A stretch of 64,000 bases of DNA, taken from the NCBI RefSeq assembly GCF_001708965.1, contig NZ_LVJW01000007.1, positions 62,001 to 126,000 of the forward strand, given 5' to 3'. The notes under the pieces are model-generated. The model did no database searches, had not been told where the DNA came from, and saw only the letters and a program-made list of their open reading frames with translations. This DNA comes from Candidatus Thiodiazotropha endoloripes (GTDB taxonomy: Bacteria > Pseudomonadota > Gammaproteobacteria > Chromatiales > Chromatiaceae). This document shows, piece by piece, positions 9,325 to 18,418 of the stretch (its first letter is position 1; each line of letters opens with the position of its first letter). The translations under genes and the position numbers were made by a program.

Positions 9325-10104
9325 ATGATCTTCAGTGAAGCTCAACTCAATGCCTTGATCGCCACCTATTTCTGGCCGATGGTGCGTATCAGCGCCATGC
9401 TGCTCGCCGCTCCCCTGTTCAGCTCACGCCAGGTTCCGGCACGCCTGAGACTGGTGCTGATGATGATGATCGCTTTTCTGGTTGCCCCGACTCTGCCTGA
9501 GATGCCGCCGGCGGATGTGCTCAGCCACAGTGGCTTGATCATCATGCTTCAGCAGTTGTTGATCGGCATCATGATGGGTTTCATTCTGCAGATGGTTTTT
9601 GGCGCACTGGTGTTTGGCGGGCAGGTGATTGCCTACAGCATGGGGCTGGGTTTTGCCTCCATGGTCGATCCGGCCAATGGTGTGCAGGTGCCTGTGGTCT
9701 CCCAGTTCTACCTGATTCTGGCTACCTTGTTGTTTCTCATCTTCAACGGACATCTGCACGCCATCGAACTGGTGGCGGACAGTTTTATCACCATGCCGGT
9801 GGCGATGGACGGCATCTCACGCAACAACTTGCTTGATCTGGTTGCCTGGGGCAGTCGACTTTTTGCCGGTGGCCTGATCATCGCGCTGCCGATTGTCGGC
9901 GCCATGCTGATGGTCAACATGGGCATGGGTGTGGTGATGCGTGCCGCACCTCAGCTGAATATCTTTTCAGTCGGTTTTCCCATCACCATGTTACTGGGTT
10001 TCGCGTTGATTTGGGTGAGTCTGCCCAACGCGATGTCTGTCTTCACCGATCTGCAGGATGAGGCTTTCCAGCATCTGATGCAGACACTGCGGATTGCGAG
10101 GTGA
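9325..10104 (+). CDS. flagellar export gate protein FliR
   Basis: FliR caps the helical FliPQR gate that initiates rod assembly. The 259-residue protein has about six hydrophobic segments and the conserved RISAMLLAAPLFSSRQVPA motif near the N-terminus. Family features such as GFASMVDPANGVQVPVVSQ are intact. The stop is 3 nt before the flhB ATG, so the two are tightly coupled. Confidence 0.96.
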   Translation: MIFSEAQLNALIATYFWPMVRISAMLLAAPLFSSRQVPARLRLVLMMMIAFLVAPTLPEMPPADVLSHSGLIIMLQQLLIGIMMGFILQMVFGALVFGGQVIAYSMGLGFASMVDPANGVQVPVVSQFYLILATLLFLIFNGHLHAIELVADSFITMPVAMDGISRNNLLDLVAWGSRLFAGGLIIALPIVGAMLMVNMGMGVVMRAAPQLNIFSVGFPITMLLGFALIWVSLPNAMSVFTDLQDEAFQHLMQTLRIAR

Positions 10105-10107
10105 AGC

Positions 10108-11244
10108 ATGGCTGAAAATGAGAATGGCCAGGAAAAAACAGAACAACCCTCGGCGAAAAAACTTGCGGACGCAAAACGCAAAGGTCAGGTACCCCGCTCC
10201 CGTGAACTGAACAGCATGGCCGTGACCATGGCCGGTGTTATCAGCCTGGTGGTGATGAGTGGTTCTGTGGGTGATTCGGTATCCGAGATGATGAGTCAAA
10301 GTTTCGTCATTACCCGGGAGCAGATGTTCGATATCGGCTCCATGACCACTCGCCTGGGTGAGGGGATAGGCCAGGCCTTTTTTGCTTTGATCCCGTTTTT
10401 CCTGATGGTGATTCTGGCTGCCATCTTCAGTTCCATTGCTTTAGGCGGTTTCTCAATCAGCGGGGAATCCATGACCCCGAAATTGAGTAAACTGAGTCCG
10501 TTAAAAGGATTGAAGCGGGTGTTTTCCGCCAAAGGCCTGGTGGAGATGTTCAAGGCGATGGCGAAGTTTGTGCTGATCGGCGGTACCACCGTGTTTCTGT
10601 TATATACCTCCCTGGAACAGTTTCTGGCGTTACACAACATGGAAATATCACCGGCGCTGCAACATCTCAACTCGCTCATCGGCTGGTCGGTTATTTTGAT
10701 GAGTACCACGATGATTCTGATTGCGGCAATCGATGTGCCATTTCAGCTCTGGGATCACAAGCGTCAACTGAAGATGACACGCCAGGAAGTCCGGGATGAG
10801 ATGAAGGAGACCGAAGGTCGGCCGGAAGTGAAAGGCCGGATTCGTCAACTGCAGCGTGAGATGGCGCAGCGACGGATGATGCAGGAAGTACCGCAGGCGG
10901 ATGTGATCGTCACCAACCCGACTCACTATGCGGTGGCTTTGAAGTATGATCCGGAGACCATGCATGCGCCGAAACTGGTTGCCAAGGGTGTCGACCTGAT
11001 CGCGCAGAACATCCGAAAGGTTGGCGGTGAGGCCAATGTGCCGGTTGTTGAATCACCGCTGTTGGCCAGAGCAATCTATTTCCATACAGAATTGGATACC
11101 TTCATCCCGGCCGGTCTCTATATGGCGGTGGCCAGGCTGTTGGCTTATGTATTCCAACTCAAAGCCTACAGCACAGAAGGTGGCATCTATCCTGAGATGC
11201 CTGACGATATCGATGTGCCGGAAGAGTACCGGCACAGTGAGTGA
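10108..11244 (+). CDS. flagellar export switch protein FlhB
   Basis: FlhB controls the change in export specificity from rod/hook to filament substrates. The 378-residue protein has an N-terminal basic cytosolic segment (EKTEQPSAKKLADAKRKGQV), four transmembrane helices, and a cytosolic domain with the self-cleaving NPTH site (VTNPTHYAVALKYD) intact. It lies between fliR and flhA as expected. Confidence 0.97.
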   Translation: MAENENGQEKTEQPSAKKLADAKRKGQVPRSRELNSMAVTMAGVISLVVMSGSVGDSVSEMMSQSFVITREQMFDIGSMTTRLGEGIGQAFFALIPFFLMVILAAIFSSIALGGFSISGESMTPKLSKLSPLKGLKRVFSAKGLVEMFKAMAKFVLIGGTTVFLLYTSLEQFLALHNMEISPALQHLNSLIGWSVILMSTTMILIAAIDVPFQLWDHKRQLKMTRQEVRDEMKETEGRPEVKGRIRQLQREMAQRRMMQEVPQADVIVTNPTHYAVALKYDPETMHAPKLVAKGVDLIAQNIRKVGGEANVPVVESPLLARAIYFHTELDTFIPAGLYMAVARLLAYVFQLKAYSTEGGIYPEMPDDIDVPEEYRHSE

Positions 11245-11280
11245 GATTAACCAGAGTGTCGCATAAAGCGGAACAGATAG

Positions 11281-13377
11281 ATGGATAACACAACAATCTT
11301 AGACAACGTCAAACAGTTTGGGGCCCGAGGCCTGGGTGCGCCATTGGTCCTGCTGATGTTGTTGGCGATGTTGGTTATCCCATTGCCACCGATAGCCCTG
11401 GATCTGTTTTTCACCTTCAACATCACCCTCTCCCTGGTGGTGATGCTGGTTGTCGTCTACACAAAACGCCCGCTGGAGTTTTCAGTTTTTCCCAGCATGT
11501 TGTTGATCGCCACACTGTTGCGCCTGGCATTGAATGTGGCGTCGACCCGGGTGGTGCTGCTGGAGGGGCATACTGGTGGTGATGCGGCGGGTAAGGTGAT
11601 CGAGGCATTCGGCGCATTTGTTATCGGTGGTAACTATGCGGTCGGTCTGGTGGTGTTCCTGATCCTGGTGATCATCAACTTCGTGGTGGTCACCAAGGGT
11701 GCGGGCCGGGTATCGGAAGTCAGTGCGCGGTTTACCCTGGATGCGATGCCCGGTAAGCAGATGGCCATCGATGCGGATCTCAACTCGGGTCTGATCGATC
11801 AGGATGAAGCCCGCACACGTCGTGAGGATGTGGCGCGGGAAGCCGACTTTTACGGGGCGATGGATGGTGCCAGTAAGTTCGTTCGTGGTGATGCCATCGC
11901 CGGTATTCTGATCCTCTTCATCAACATCATCGGCGGCCTCTCGATCGGTATGGCTCAGCACGATCTGGCCTTCTCCACAGCACTGCAGAACTATGTGCTG
12001 CTGACCATCGGTGACGGCCTGGTTGCGCAGATCCCCTCGCTGCTGCTCTCTACCTCTGCGGCGATCATCGTTACCCGGGTGGCGAGTACCCAGGATGTGG
12101 GTGGGCAGATTATCAGTCAGCTGTTCACCAGCCCCAAGGCGCTGGCGGTCGCTGCAACCGTCTTGCTGTTGATGGGTGTGATTCCCGGTATGCCCAATTT
12201 TGCTTTTCTTACCCTTGCTGCTGCGGCGGGCGGTGCCGCCTGGCTGATCTGGCAGCGTCAACAGGAGCCGGAAGAGGAGATGTTGATCGAAGAGCCGGTT
12301 GAGCAACCTGAGCAGCGGGATCTGAGTTGGGAGGATGTGCAGCCGGTCGACCTGGTGGGGCTCGAAGTTGGCTATCGTCTGATACCTCTGGTTGACCGTA
12401 ACCAGGGCGGTCAGCTGATGAACCGTATCAAAGGGGTTCGCCGGAAACTCTCCCAGGAGCTCGGTTTCCTGATACCTTCTGTGCACATACGGGATAACCT
12501 GGATCTGTCGCCAAACAGCTATCGGATTTCGCTCAACGGTGTGGTAGTCGCTGAAGTGGAGATCTTTCCGGATCGTGAACTGGCAATCAATCCGGGACAG
12601 GTATTCGGTCAACTGCCGGGAACGCCCACCAAGGATCCCACCTTCGGTCTGGATGCGGTATGGGTCGATCCGGAGCAGAAGGATCATGCACAGACACTGG
12701 GCTATACCGTGGTGGATGCAAGTACCGTGGTGGCAACCCATTTGAGTGAAATCCTCCAGTCCCAGGCGAATGAACTGCTCGGTCATGAAGAGACCCAGCA
12801 GTTACTCGATATGCTGGCCCGTACTACCCCGAAACTGGTTGAGGACCTGGTGCCGAAGACCCTGTCATTGAGCGTTGTCACCAAGATCCTACAGAATCTG
12901 TTGTCGGAGCATGTGCCGATTCGGGATTTCCGCACCATTGCCGAGACACTGGCTGAGCAATCCACCAGAACCCAGGATCCCGGCGCATTGACAGCGGCTG
13001 TACGAGTGGCCTTGTCCAGGGGCATAGTACAGAAGCTGATCGGTACCACCGATGAGATTCCAGTTGCGGTGCTGGATCCAGGTCTGGAGCAGTTGTTACA
13101 ACGTACATTGCAATCCTCGGAAGAGGGGCAGGCCGGTTTCGAGCCTGGCCTGGCAGAAAGGCTGCAGACCGCATTGGCGGAGACTCACGCCTCAATGGAG
13201 GCGCAAGGTCAGCAGAGTGTTCTGCTGGTGGCCGCGCCCATCCGTGCCTGGATGGCCCGTTTTGCCAAGCATACGGCGCCGGGAATGCATATTCTCTCGT
13301 ATAACGAAGTGCCGGATAATCGGCAGATCAAAGTGATTTCAACCATAGGAAATGGTGAAGCTACGGTAAGTGCTTAG
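11281..13377 (+). CDS. flagellar export gate protein FlhA
   Basis: FlhA forms the nonameric ring that receives export chaperone-substrate complexes and uses the proton motive force. The 698-residue protein has an N-terminal block of about eight transmembrane helices, the conserved FHIPEP-family stretch RFTLDAMPGKQMAIDADLNS, and a C-terminal cytosolic domain from about residue 330. It looks complete and is the last gene of the fliL operon. In many relatives flhF follows directly; here an AT-rich block of almost 10 kb intervenes. Confidence 0.97.
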   Translation: MDNTTILDNVKQFGARGLGAPLVLLMLLAMLVIPLPPIALDLFFTFNITLSLVVMLVVVYTKRPLEFSVFPSMLLIATLLRLALNVASTRVVLLEGHTGGDAAGKVIEAFGAFVIGGNYAVGLVVFLILVIINFVVVTKGAGRVSEVSARFTLDAMPGKQMAIDADLNSGLIDQDEARTRREDVAREADFYGAMDGASKFVRGDAIAGILILFINIIGGLSIGMAQHDLAFSTALQNYVLLTIGDGLVAQIPSLLLSTSAAIIVTRVASTQDVGGQIISQLFTSPKALAVAATVLLLMGVIPGMPNFAFLTLAAAAGGAAWLIWQRQQEPEEEMLIEEPVEQPEQRDLSWEDVQPVDLVGLEVGYRLIPLVDRNQGGQLMNRIKGVRRKLSQELGFLIPSVHIRDNLDLSPNSYRISLNGVVVAEVEIFPDRELAINPGQVFGQLPGTPTKDPTFGLDAVWVDPEQKDHAQTLGYTVVDASTVVATHLSEILQSQANELLGHEETQQLLDMLARTTPKLVEDLVPKTLSLSVVTKILQNLLSEHVPIRDFRTIAETLAEQSTRTQDPGALTAAVRVALSRGIVQKLIGTTDEIPVAVLDPGLEQLLQRTLQSSEEGQAGFEPGLAERLQTALAETHASMEAQGQQSVLLVAAPIRAWMARFAKHTAPGMHILSYNEVPDNRQIKVISTIGNGEATVSA

Positions 13378-13887
13378 TGTCATGTGAATTTTAAACTGGT
13401 ATCAGACTATGCCGTTTTCTGATGTTATTGAATTTTAATTTGGGCTTTTGCACACATCATTGATGTGCGATTCTCCAATGCGTTCATTAGGAATCATTAC
13501 CAAGCCGATCAACGCAAGAGACTTCAAAATTGCCGAGATTATAGTGCCTTAAGGTGTGCCGAGATCCGTTGGAAATTAGCTGCCATCTTTCATATGCCCT
13601 GCCTAGATCTATTGCCTGAATTTCAAGAAATCCATCAGAATATGCCCCTAGCGACTACATGTCGTACACCATAAGGCTCTTGTTGATCATAAGTTTAAAA
13701 TCTGATTGACCGGCTATCAAATGACAAGCAGAAATTATAAAAACTTTATGTATCGATAGCTGGTTGCTATTTGGAAGCCTGCAAACCCGCAAGAAGCGGC
13801 TAGGGTAATTCCCTATATCCAGGTGCGAGCGTTTATCAATAGTATTAGACAAGCTATCAATCTTATGTTCGTTCCAAGGAGGGAAGA
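13378..13887. other. intergenic region, left edge of AT-rich block
   Basis: This 510-nt stretch holds no gene I can support; short frames in it have no ribosome site or recognisable product. Base composition changes here from the GC-rich flagellar genes to the AT-rich accessory block. I see no integrase, tRNA or obvious direct repeat marking the junction. Confidence 0.5.
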
Positions 13888-14589
13888 ATGTCACTCGCAG
13901 CCAATAGTTTAAATACACTAGCCGGACATGTGGCGGCCTCCCTGCCTCAATCGAGTTCAGCTGCCGCGCAAAACCCAGGTATGAAACTTTTTGTGAGAGC
14001 CTTAAACAGTTCTCAAAAAGAGACGCTGGTAAAACGGCAGTTCGATCAGACCACCTCTAACCAACGTTCAGAATTGGCGGATGGGTTCGTCAGTGCGGCT
14101 GGGGAAGAGGGCATCAATCAATTTGCCGAGAGCATAGATGGGCAATATGCATTGAAAACAGTATACGGCCATGCTGGAAAAGAGAGTCGTAGCTTTATGG
14201 AAGCGGTGTATGAGCGGCAAGGTAGTACTGCTGTTAACTACACTCATAATGAAACTGCAGAGCAGGCGGTAGGAGACAGGATACTACCCATAGCTGGAAC
14301 CGTTAACACCTTTAGTAGTGGAGCTGGGGCTGCATTGCTGACTTCTTCAGTAAAGCTAGTTGATAGCATAGAAAACTATGATGGGTATCTTAAGCAATAC
14401 GAAGACCTAAGAAATCACAAAGCTGCACCGGTAACGATTGCAAAAAAAGAACAGGAATTGGCCCGGGCTTTCGATGAAATGAGTGGCGCACTGAAGGACA
14501 AGAAACAACCGCTGCTTGAAAGAAATAGCTTTGGTACAAAAAGAACATCAACCAAAACGGTCGGGTTGTCAGGGAATCAGTTCCGGTGA
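13888..14589 (+). CDS. hypothetical protein, possible effector N-terminal part
   Basis: A 233-residue protein with a perfect AGGAGG site 6-7 nt before its ATG. It is rich in Ala, Ser and Gln, has no signal peptide or clear membrane segment, and has a weakly hydrophobic stretch near residues 136-155 (IAGTVNTFSSGAGAALLTSS). I do not recognise a family. Its stop overlaps the GTG start of the next gene (GTGA), which encodes a glycine-rich membrane-active-looking protein, and a two-helix membrane protein follows. That arrangement resembles a delivered toxin split over two frames with an immunity gene. This is inference from architecture only. Confidence 0.6.
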   Translation: MSLAANSLNTLAGHVAASLPQSSSAAAQNPGMKLFVRALNSSQKETLVKRQFDQTTSNQRSELADGFVSAAGEEGINQFAESIDGQYALKTVYGHAGKESRSFMEAVYERQGSTAVNYTHNETAEQAVGDRILPIAGTVNTFSSGAGAALLTSSVKLVDSIENYDGYLKQYEDLRNHKAAPVTIAKKEQELARAFDEMSGALKDKKQPLLERNSFGTKRTSTKTVGLSGNQFR

Positions 14590-14924
14590 GTAACTGCGAT
14601 GATGCTCAAAAATTGATGAAGTTTGCTAAATTAGGGAGAATAGCAGGCCCTGCATTAATTGTGATAGATGGTGTTTTTCGTGCGAAGAGTGTCATAGAAA
14701 ATTACAATTCTAATGATCCATCTTGGAAGCGTGAGGCAGTGGTTCAGTCAGTCGGTTTTACAGCCGGTATGGCGGCAGGTGTGGTGATAGGAGCGGCGAT
14801 TGCTTTTTCACCTATTGGACTTGTTGCAGGCGTGGTTGTTGGCGGTGCCGCAGCAATTGGTGCCGACATTGGTGTTAAAGTAGTTGCTGAAAAAATTTAC
14901 GATTGGTTTAAAACACGTAGTTAA
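14586..14924 (+). CDS. small glycine-zipper protein, toxin-like
   Basis: A 112-residue protein with a GTG start overlapping the previous stop. Its C-terminal half has a long hydrophobic hairpin of Gly/Ala/Val with GxxxG spacing (GMAAGVVIGAAIAF, then GLVAGVVVGGAAAIGADIG) and an amphipathic basic tail (EKIYDWFKTRS). Such segments occur at the ends of pore-forming bacterial toxins and secretion-system effectors. I see no enzymatic motif. It could be the C-terminal domain of one polypeptide joined to the preceding gene by a frameshift, or a separate coupled protein. Confidence 0.6.
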   Translation: MSNCDDAQKLMKFAKLGRIAGPALIVIDGVFRAKSVIENYNSNDPSWKREAVVQSVGFTAGMAAGVVIGAAIAFSPIGLVAGVVVGGAAAIGADIGVKVVAEKIYDWFKTRS

Positions 14925-15290
14925 ATGTGGGAATTATATTATTCATTTTTTGGTGTTGGAAATGTGGCGTTAATAATTTTAAGTCTTGTTGTTTCTCGAG
15001 TAACATTGTATCGGCATGCATGTAAGCTTCTAAAAGACCACCCGCTCGGTAGAATCCATAAATGTACCAGTATTGGCTTTTCTCGCACTATTCGACTTAT
15101 TCTTTCATGCGTGCTTCCTAACCACATCCAGGATCCGATATATAACAGTGAATTTAAAATCTCACAATATGCTACCTATCTCGAAAAACTAATTGCCTAC
15201 ACTTTCGTTATTAGTATGTCAGTGTTTTATGTGTGTGTTATTTTTTATTTGTTAACGAAGTGGCTAGATCTACTGGAATGGACGGTATGA
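14925..15290 (+). CDS. two-helix membrane protein, possible immunity protein
   Basis: A 121-residue protein whose ATG directly abuts the previous stop (TAAATG). It has a transmembrane helix at each end (GVGNVALIILSLVVSRVTLY near residue 11 and AYTFVISMSVFYVCVIFYLL near residue 90) separated by a basic, Cys-containing loop. A small membrane protein directly behind a glycine-zipper toxin-like gene is the usual layout for immunity to pore-forming toxins. No family is recognised; the role is inferred from context. Confidence 0.55.
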   Translation: MWELYYSFFGVGNVALIILSLVVSRVTLYRHACKLLKDHPLGRIHKCTSIGFSRTIRLILSCVLPNHIQDPIYNSEFKISQYATYLEKLIAYTFVISMSVFYVCVIFYLLTKWLDLLEWTV

Positions 15291-15851
15291 GACAGTCTTC
15301 TCCACAAAATATTAAAAAATGTAATAAAAATACACTGATTTTTTATCGAGGCTTACGTATATAATAACTTCCTTTGGCAACATGATAAAGCTGAACGTGA
15401 GCTTCATCACATCTATGGAGCGAAGCTATAAACTGTTCTGGTTCTATATCTTAATAGAGGGGTGTTTAGTTAATGCTAAAGAAGGTACTGTAATCAATAA
15501 TTCATTGAAGATTAGGGCTACTAATAATTAAACGCTGGCTGTAAACTATTGCTTTTATTTATATATCCTAGAAGCGTTGCAGGAAGCTAATTCTTGTTCA
15601 ATCTGACTAATCAACATATAATCGGTCTCTTCATAAAACCTAGAGAGGTTCAAAGGATTGATCAATCAACCACGGATAGGTGCTAACCCTAGCTAGGGCA
15701 ATTCCGGATTTCCCAACACCTCCGTTAGGCATACAGTAAAGTCGTCATCTAAATAAACTGGGTGACGATCGAAAAGGATGCAGGCATGGAAGCTGATTCG
15801 ATGCCGCTGATTAAAAATATTTAAATATTTGTAATTATTAGGAGAAAGGAT
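15291..15851. other. AT-rich intergenic region
   Basis: No supported gene lies in these 561 nt. A perfect 16-nt palindrome, AAATATTTAAATATTT, is at 15815-15830, shortly before the AGGAGAAAGG ribosome site of the next gene. It could be an operator or a silencing nucleation site. Confidence 0.45.
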
Positions 15852-16595
15852 ATGGGTTTTCTCAGTTCAGTTGGTGGAATGGTCGGTGGCGTTGTTGGGG
15901 GTATGTTTGGTGGCCCCATTGGTGCGCAGATTGGAAAAATGCTTGGTGGAATGATTGGACAACAACTTGAGCAGTTGATGAGCCAGTTTGGTCAGCAAAA
16001 TGTTGCTGGAGGATTAGCGAACTGTATACAGCAGGATGCAGCTAATGTAGCTAACCAACATGTCGAGAACTGTGGATTACCAAAGTTTATACAAGATGAG
16101 ATGAAGCAGTTTATCCAGGATTGGATGAAAGATAATATGCAGGATGTTCCATCAGAATGTCAACAGGGATGTAACGGAGTATATGATCAGGCGACTTCTC
16201 AATCACAGCAGTCTGGTTATGATAATTGTACGAGAACACAAGGTGCTGGACATACAAATGCCGCTTATAGTTGTGCTGAAAATGAACAAGATGAAGAAAA
16301 GAATGGCAGTGATGGTAATTGGTTAGTAGCTCTTGCTGGCTCGCTTGCTAAAGTTCAACAGAAATTCTTGACTGCTGCAATGAAGAACATGGATACCATG
16401 AAAGAGAATGGTAGTGCGGCAGTATCTGGTGGAGATAAATCAGCAGAACAACAAGAAGCTCAACGAAATCAATTTTTAGAAGCTCAATCGCAATACCAGG
16501 CTAATATGCAGATGTTTAATATGGTAGCAAATATGACTGCTACATCACTTAAATCACTTGGTGAAGGTTTAACTTCAATAGCCCGTAAGCAATAA
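15852..16595 (+). CDS. glycine-zipper, Cys-containing protein with ARKQ tail (unit 1)
   Basis: A 247-residue protein with a strong AGGAGAAAGG ribosome site. It opens with a glycine-zipper region (GGMVGGVVGGMFGGPIGAQI). A polar middle follows with six cysteines (about residues 57-137) that could form disulfides, then a Gln/Glu-rich coil, and a C-terminal amphipathic segment ending SLKSLGEGLTSIARKQ. There is no classical signal peptide. The ARKQ-tail segment recurs in two degraded genes at about 18055-18346 and 19729-20001. A hairpin terminator and a beta-propeller lipoprotein gene follow each. I do not recognise the family; a secreted or surface role is a guess from composition. Confidence 0.65.
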   Translation: MGFLSSVGGMVGGVVGGMFGGPIGAQIGKMLGGMIGQQLEQLMSQFGQQNVAGGLANCIQQDAANVANQHVENCGLPKFIQDEMKQFIQDWMKDNMQDVPSECQQGCNGVYDQATSQSQQSGYDNCTRTQGAGHTNAAYSCAENEQDEEKNGSDGNWLVALAGSLAKVQQKFLTAAMKNMDTMKENGSAAVSGGDKSAEQQEAQRNQFLEAQSQYQANMQMFNMVANMTATSLKSLGEGLTSIARKQ

Positions 16596-16617
16596 TAGCT
16601 TATTAGATAGATTAAAT

Positions 16618-16642
16618 GCTAGAGAGCTAGACGCTCTCTGGC
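16618..16642 (+). terminator. hairpin between unit-1 small gene and lipoprotein
   Basis: Inverted repeat GCTAGAGAGC / GCTCTCTGGC (with G-T pairs) around a 5-nt loop, followed by ATTTTAC. It starts 23 nt after the small gene and ends 33 nt before the lipoprotein ATG. Equivalent hairpins occupy the same position in units 2 and 3. Confidence 0.65.
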
Positions 16643-16674
16643 ATTTTACTATCCATAACATTGAACATGATTTT

Positions 16675-17793
16675 ATGAGTATAAATTTTGTTAAGTATGT
16701 TGTTATCGCTTTGCTTCTAATGCTGCTATCTTCGTGTGGTGGTGGATCAGGTGGGGATGCTGAAAATTCTGAACAGTCAAATGATCAAAGTGTCAATAAT
16801 AATTTAACAGGGTATTTGTTTTCTGAAGAGTCTGGGGATAAGGCATACTTAGTAGATTTGTCGACAGGAATTGCATCCATAATCCCAAATACAGACTGGG
16901 AAAATCAAGATGAAAGATTTCCTTACGGTATTGCGAGATATTACAAGTACTCAGTACAAAACAGTAATTCTCAGTTTGTAGGGTTGGCGGTAAATTGCAA
17001 AGGAGAAAATCCAGATCCTCTAGCTACTAGTATGTCTTGCATTTTCTTCCAAGATTATTCGGGTAATTATTTGGGCCAGATTGATTTGTTATATGATGTC
17101 TCAAATGTAGAGCTTTCACCAGATGGTCAATACTTGGCATTATTTAGAAATTTTAATCCTGGTGTATCAGGCCAAGAATGGTTTGAAGTTTTTACTATAG
17201 ATGGAAGATTCCTTAGTGATAGAAGGTTACGAGCAAGGAATATTCAATGGCTTTTTAGTGGGGGTATTGTCTATGGTGATGGGAGACGTTTCGTATTTAC
17301 CAAACCATATTCGACGGATACTGACTACAGCTTAATATTACCAGATAGCATCGGCGATGGGTGGATATCAGATTTTGATACTAGTAGCGATCAGTCTCAA
17401 ATTGTTTTTACTTATGCATCAGAGAGTACGGCATTTACATCAGTTGAGGCAAAACTCTATATAATGAATACTGATGGCACAAATGTTAGATTACTCGCGG
17501 ATGTTCCTGCGAATGAGACAGCTAACATTACTGATCCAACTTGGTCGCCAAATGGAAATTGGATTATTTTAGAAGAAGGAAATATTGAGGGGCAAGATCA
17601 AAATGTTCCAGGAACCGCAGGGTATATATATATTGTACCTTCAGAAAATCTAGGTAAGGTTTTTATACTAAGTGTTGATGATAGTAAAAGATCACAGGAA
17701 GTAATTCAGGTATGGCATGATCAAGATGGTGCGGGACCTAGTGAGACCCTCTCACTAAGATCATCTGGTCGGAGGTATGAATGGATACCTTGA
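16675..17793 (+). CDS. beta-propeller (TolB/PD40-like) lipoprotein (unit 1)
   Basis: A 372-residue predicted lipoprotein. The signal peptide ends in the lipobox LSSC (Cys near residue 21), followed by a Gly/Ser/Asp-rich linker. The rest is beta-rich, with PD40-type blade motifs (LSPDGQYLALF near residue 145, WSPNGNWIILEEG near residue 290) and the C-terminal YEWIP. TolB-like propellers are usually periplasmic interaction modules. It is clearly paralogous to 18419-19534 and more distantly to 20118-21263. No strong ribosome site is visible. Composition is AT-rich compared with the flanking flagellar genes. Confidence 0.75.
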   Translation: MSINFVKYVVIALLLMLLSSCGGGSGGDAENSEQSNDQSVNNNLTGYLFSEESGDKAYLVDLSTGIASIIPNTDWENQDERFPYGIARYYKYSVQNSNSQFVGLAVNCKGENPDPLATSMSCIFFQDYSGNYLGQIDLLYDVSNVELSPDGQYLALFRNFNPGVSGQEWFEVFTIDGRFLSDRRLRARNIQWLFSGGIVYGDGRRFVFTKPYSTDTDYSLILPDSIGDGWISDFDTSSDQSQIVFTYASESTAFTSVEAKLYIMNTDGTNVRLLADVPANETANITDPTWSPNGNWIILEEGNIEGQDQNVPGTAGYIYIVPSENLGKVFILSVDDSKRSQEVIQVWHDQDGAGPSETLSLRSSGRRYEWIP

Positions 17794-18054
17794 CCAAAAT
17801 GTTAATAGACAATCAATAAAAAATAACATATGCGCATGTCACCTTAGCTTGCTTTCAAGATCACGTGCAAAATAAAAATACCGCTTTGTGTCACTATTAT
17901 AGAGTATAAGGATTTGGTGTGCATAATCTCCTGTACTGTAAAATAATAAATCTTATTATTAGTCTGTTTGTTTAGTCTGGATCCTGTTGAATTAAAGTGG
18001 TCAAAGCCATTTATCAAAAAAAGTTTTGAAAAAGTGTGTTAACCCCATTAATTG

Positions 18055-18346
18055 CAAATGCAGCTTTCTAGAATGCAGAAAATGAATGTGATGATAATAG
18101 AGAAGGTGGAGGGATCGAAGGGAATTGGTTGGTTGCACTAGCGTGTACTTTAGCAAAAGTGGAGCAACTCAAGGTGGTAATGACTCACAATCAGCTGAGG
18201 ATAAAGAGAAGCAAAGAAATGAATTTCTTGAAGATAAGTCTCAGTACCAAGCAAACATGCAGATGTTTAATATGGTTGCAAATATGACTGCGACATATCT
18301 TAAGTCATTGGGCGAGGGTCTTACTTTAATAGCACGTAAGCAATAA
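18055..18346 (+). pseudogene. decayed copy of ARKQ-tail protein (unit 2)
   Basis: This stretch aligns with codons from about residue 130 of the gene at 15852 but is broken. The frame beginning at about 18055 reads NAAF, then a TAG, then NAENE and GNWLVALACTLAKVEQ, matching NAAYSCAENE and GNWLVALAGSLAKVQQ. A frame-changing deletion of roughly 20 codons follows. The open frame 18125-18346 then carries the end (EDKEKQRNEF, ending YLKSLGEGLTLIARKQ). The glycine-zipper start is missing. The ARKQ tail is kept almost unchanged, so decay is recent or the tail is constrained. Confidence 0.75.
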
Positions 18347-18373
18347 TAAAAATATCGATCCTTACTTGGCACA

Positions 18374-18405
18374 CCAGAGGCTATACCAGCCTCTGGTTTT
18401 ATTTT
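18374..18405 (+). terminator. intrinsic terminator between unit-2 pseudogene and lipoprotein
   Basis: A perfect 9-bp stem, CCAGAGGCT / AGCCTCTGG, with loop ATACC, runs directly into TTTTATTTTGTT. The lipoprotein ribosome site (AAAGGA) begins about 5 nt after the T-tract. Confidence 0.85.
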
Positions 18406-18418
18406 GTTAAAGGAAAAT

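Noticed and set aside
11482..12786. Minus-strand 434-codon open frame
   Set aside because: It lies inside flhA on the opposite strand; the His/Gln/Arg-rich composition is typical of a codon shadow.
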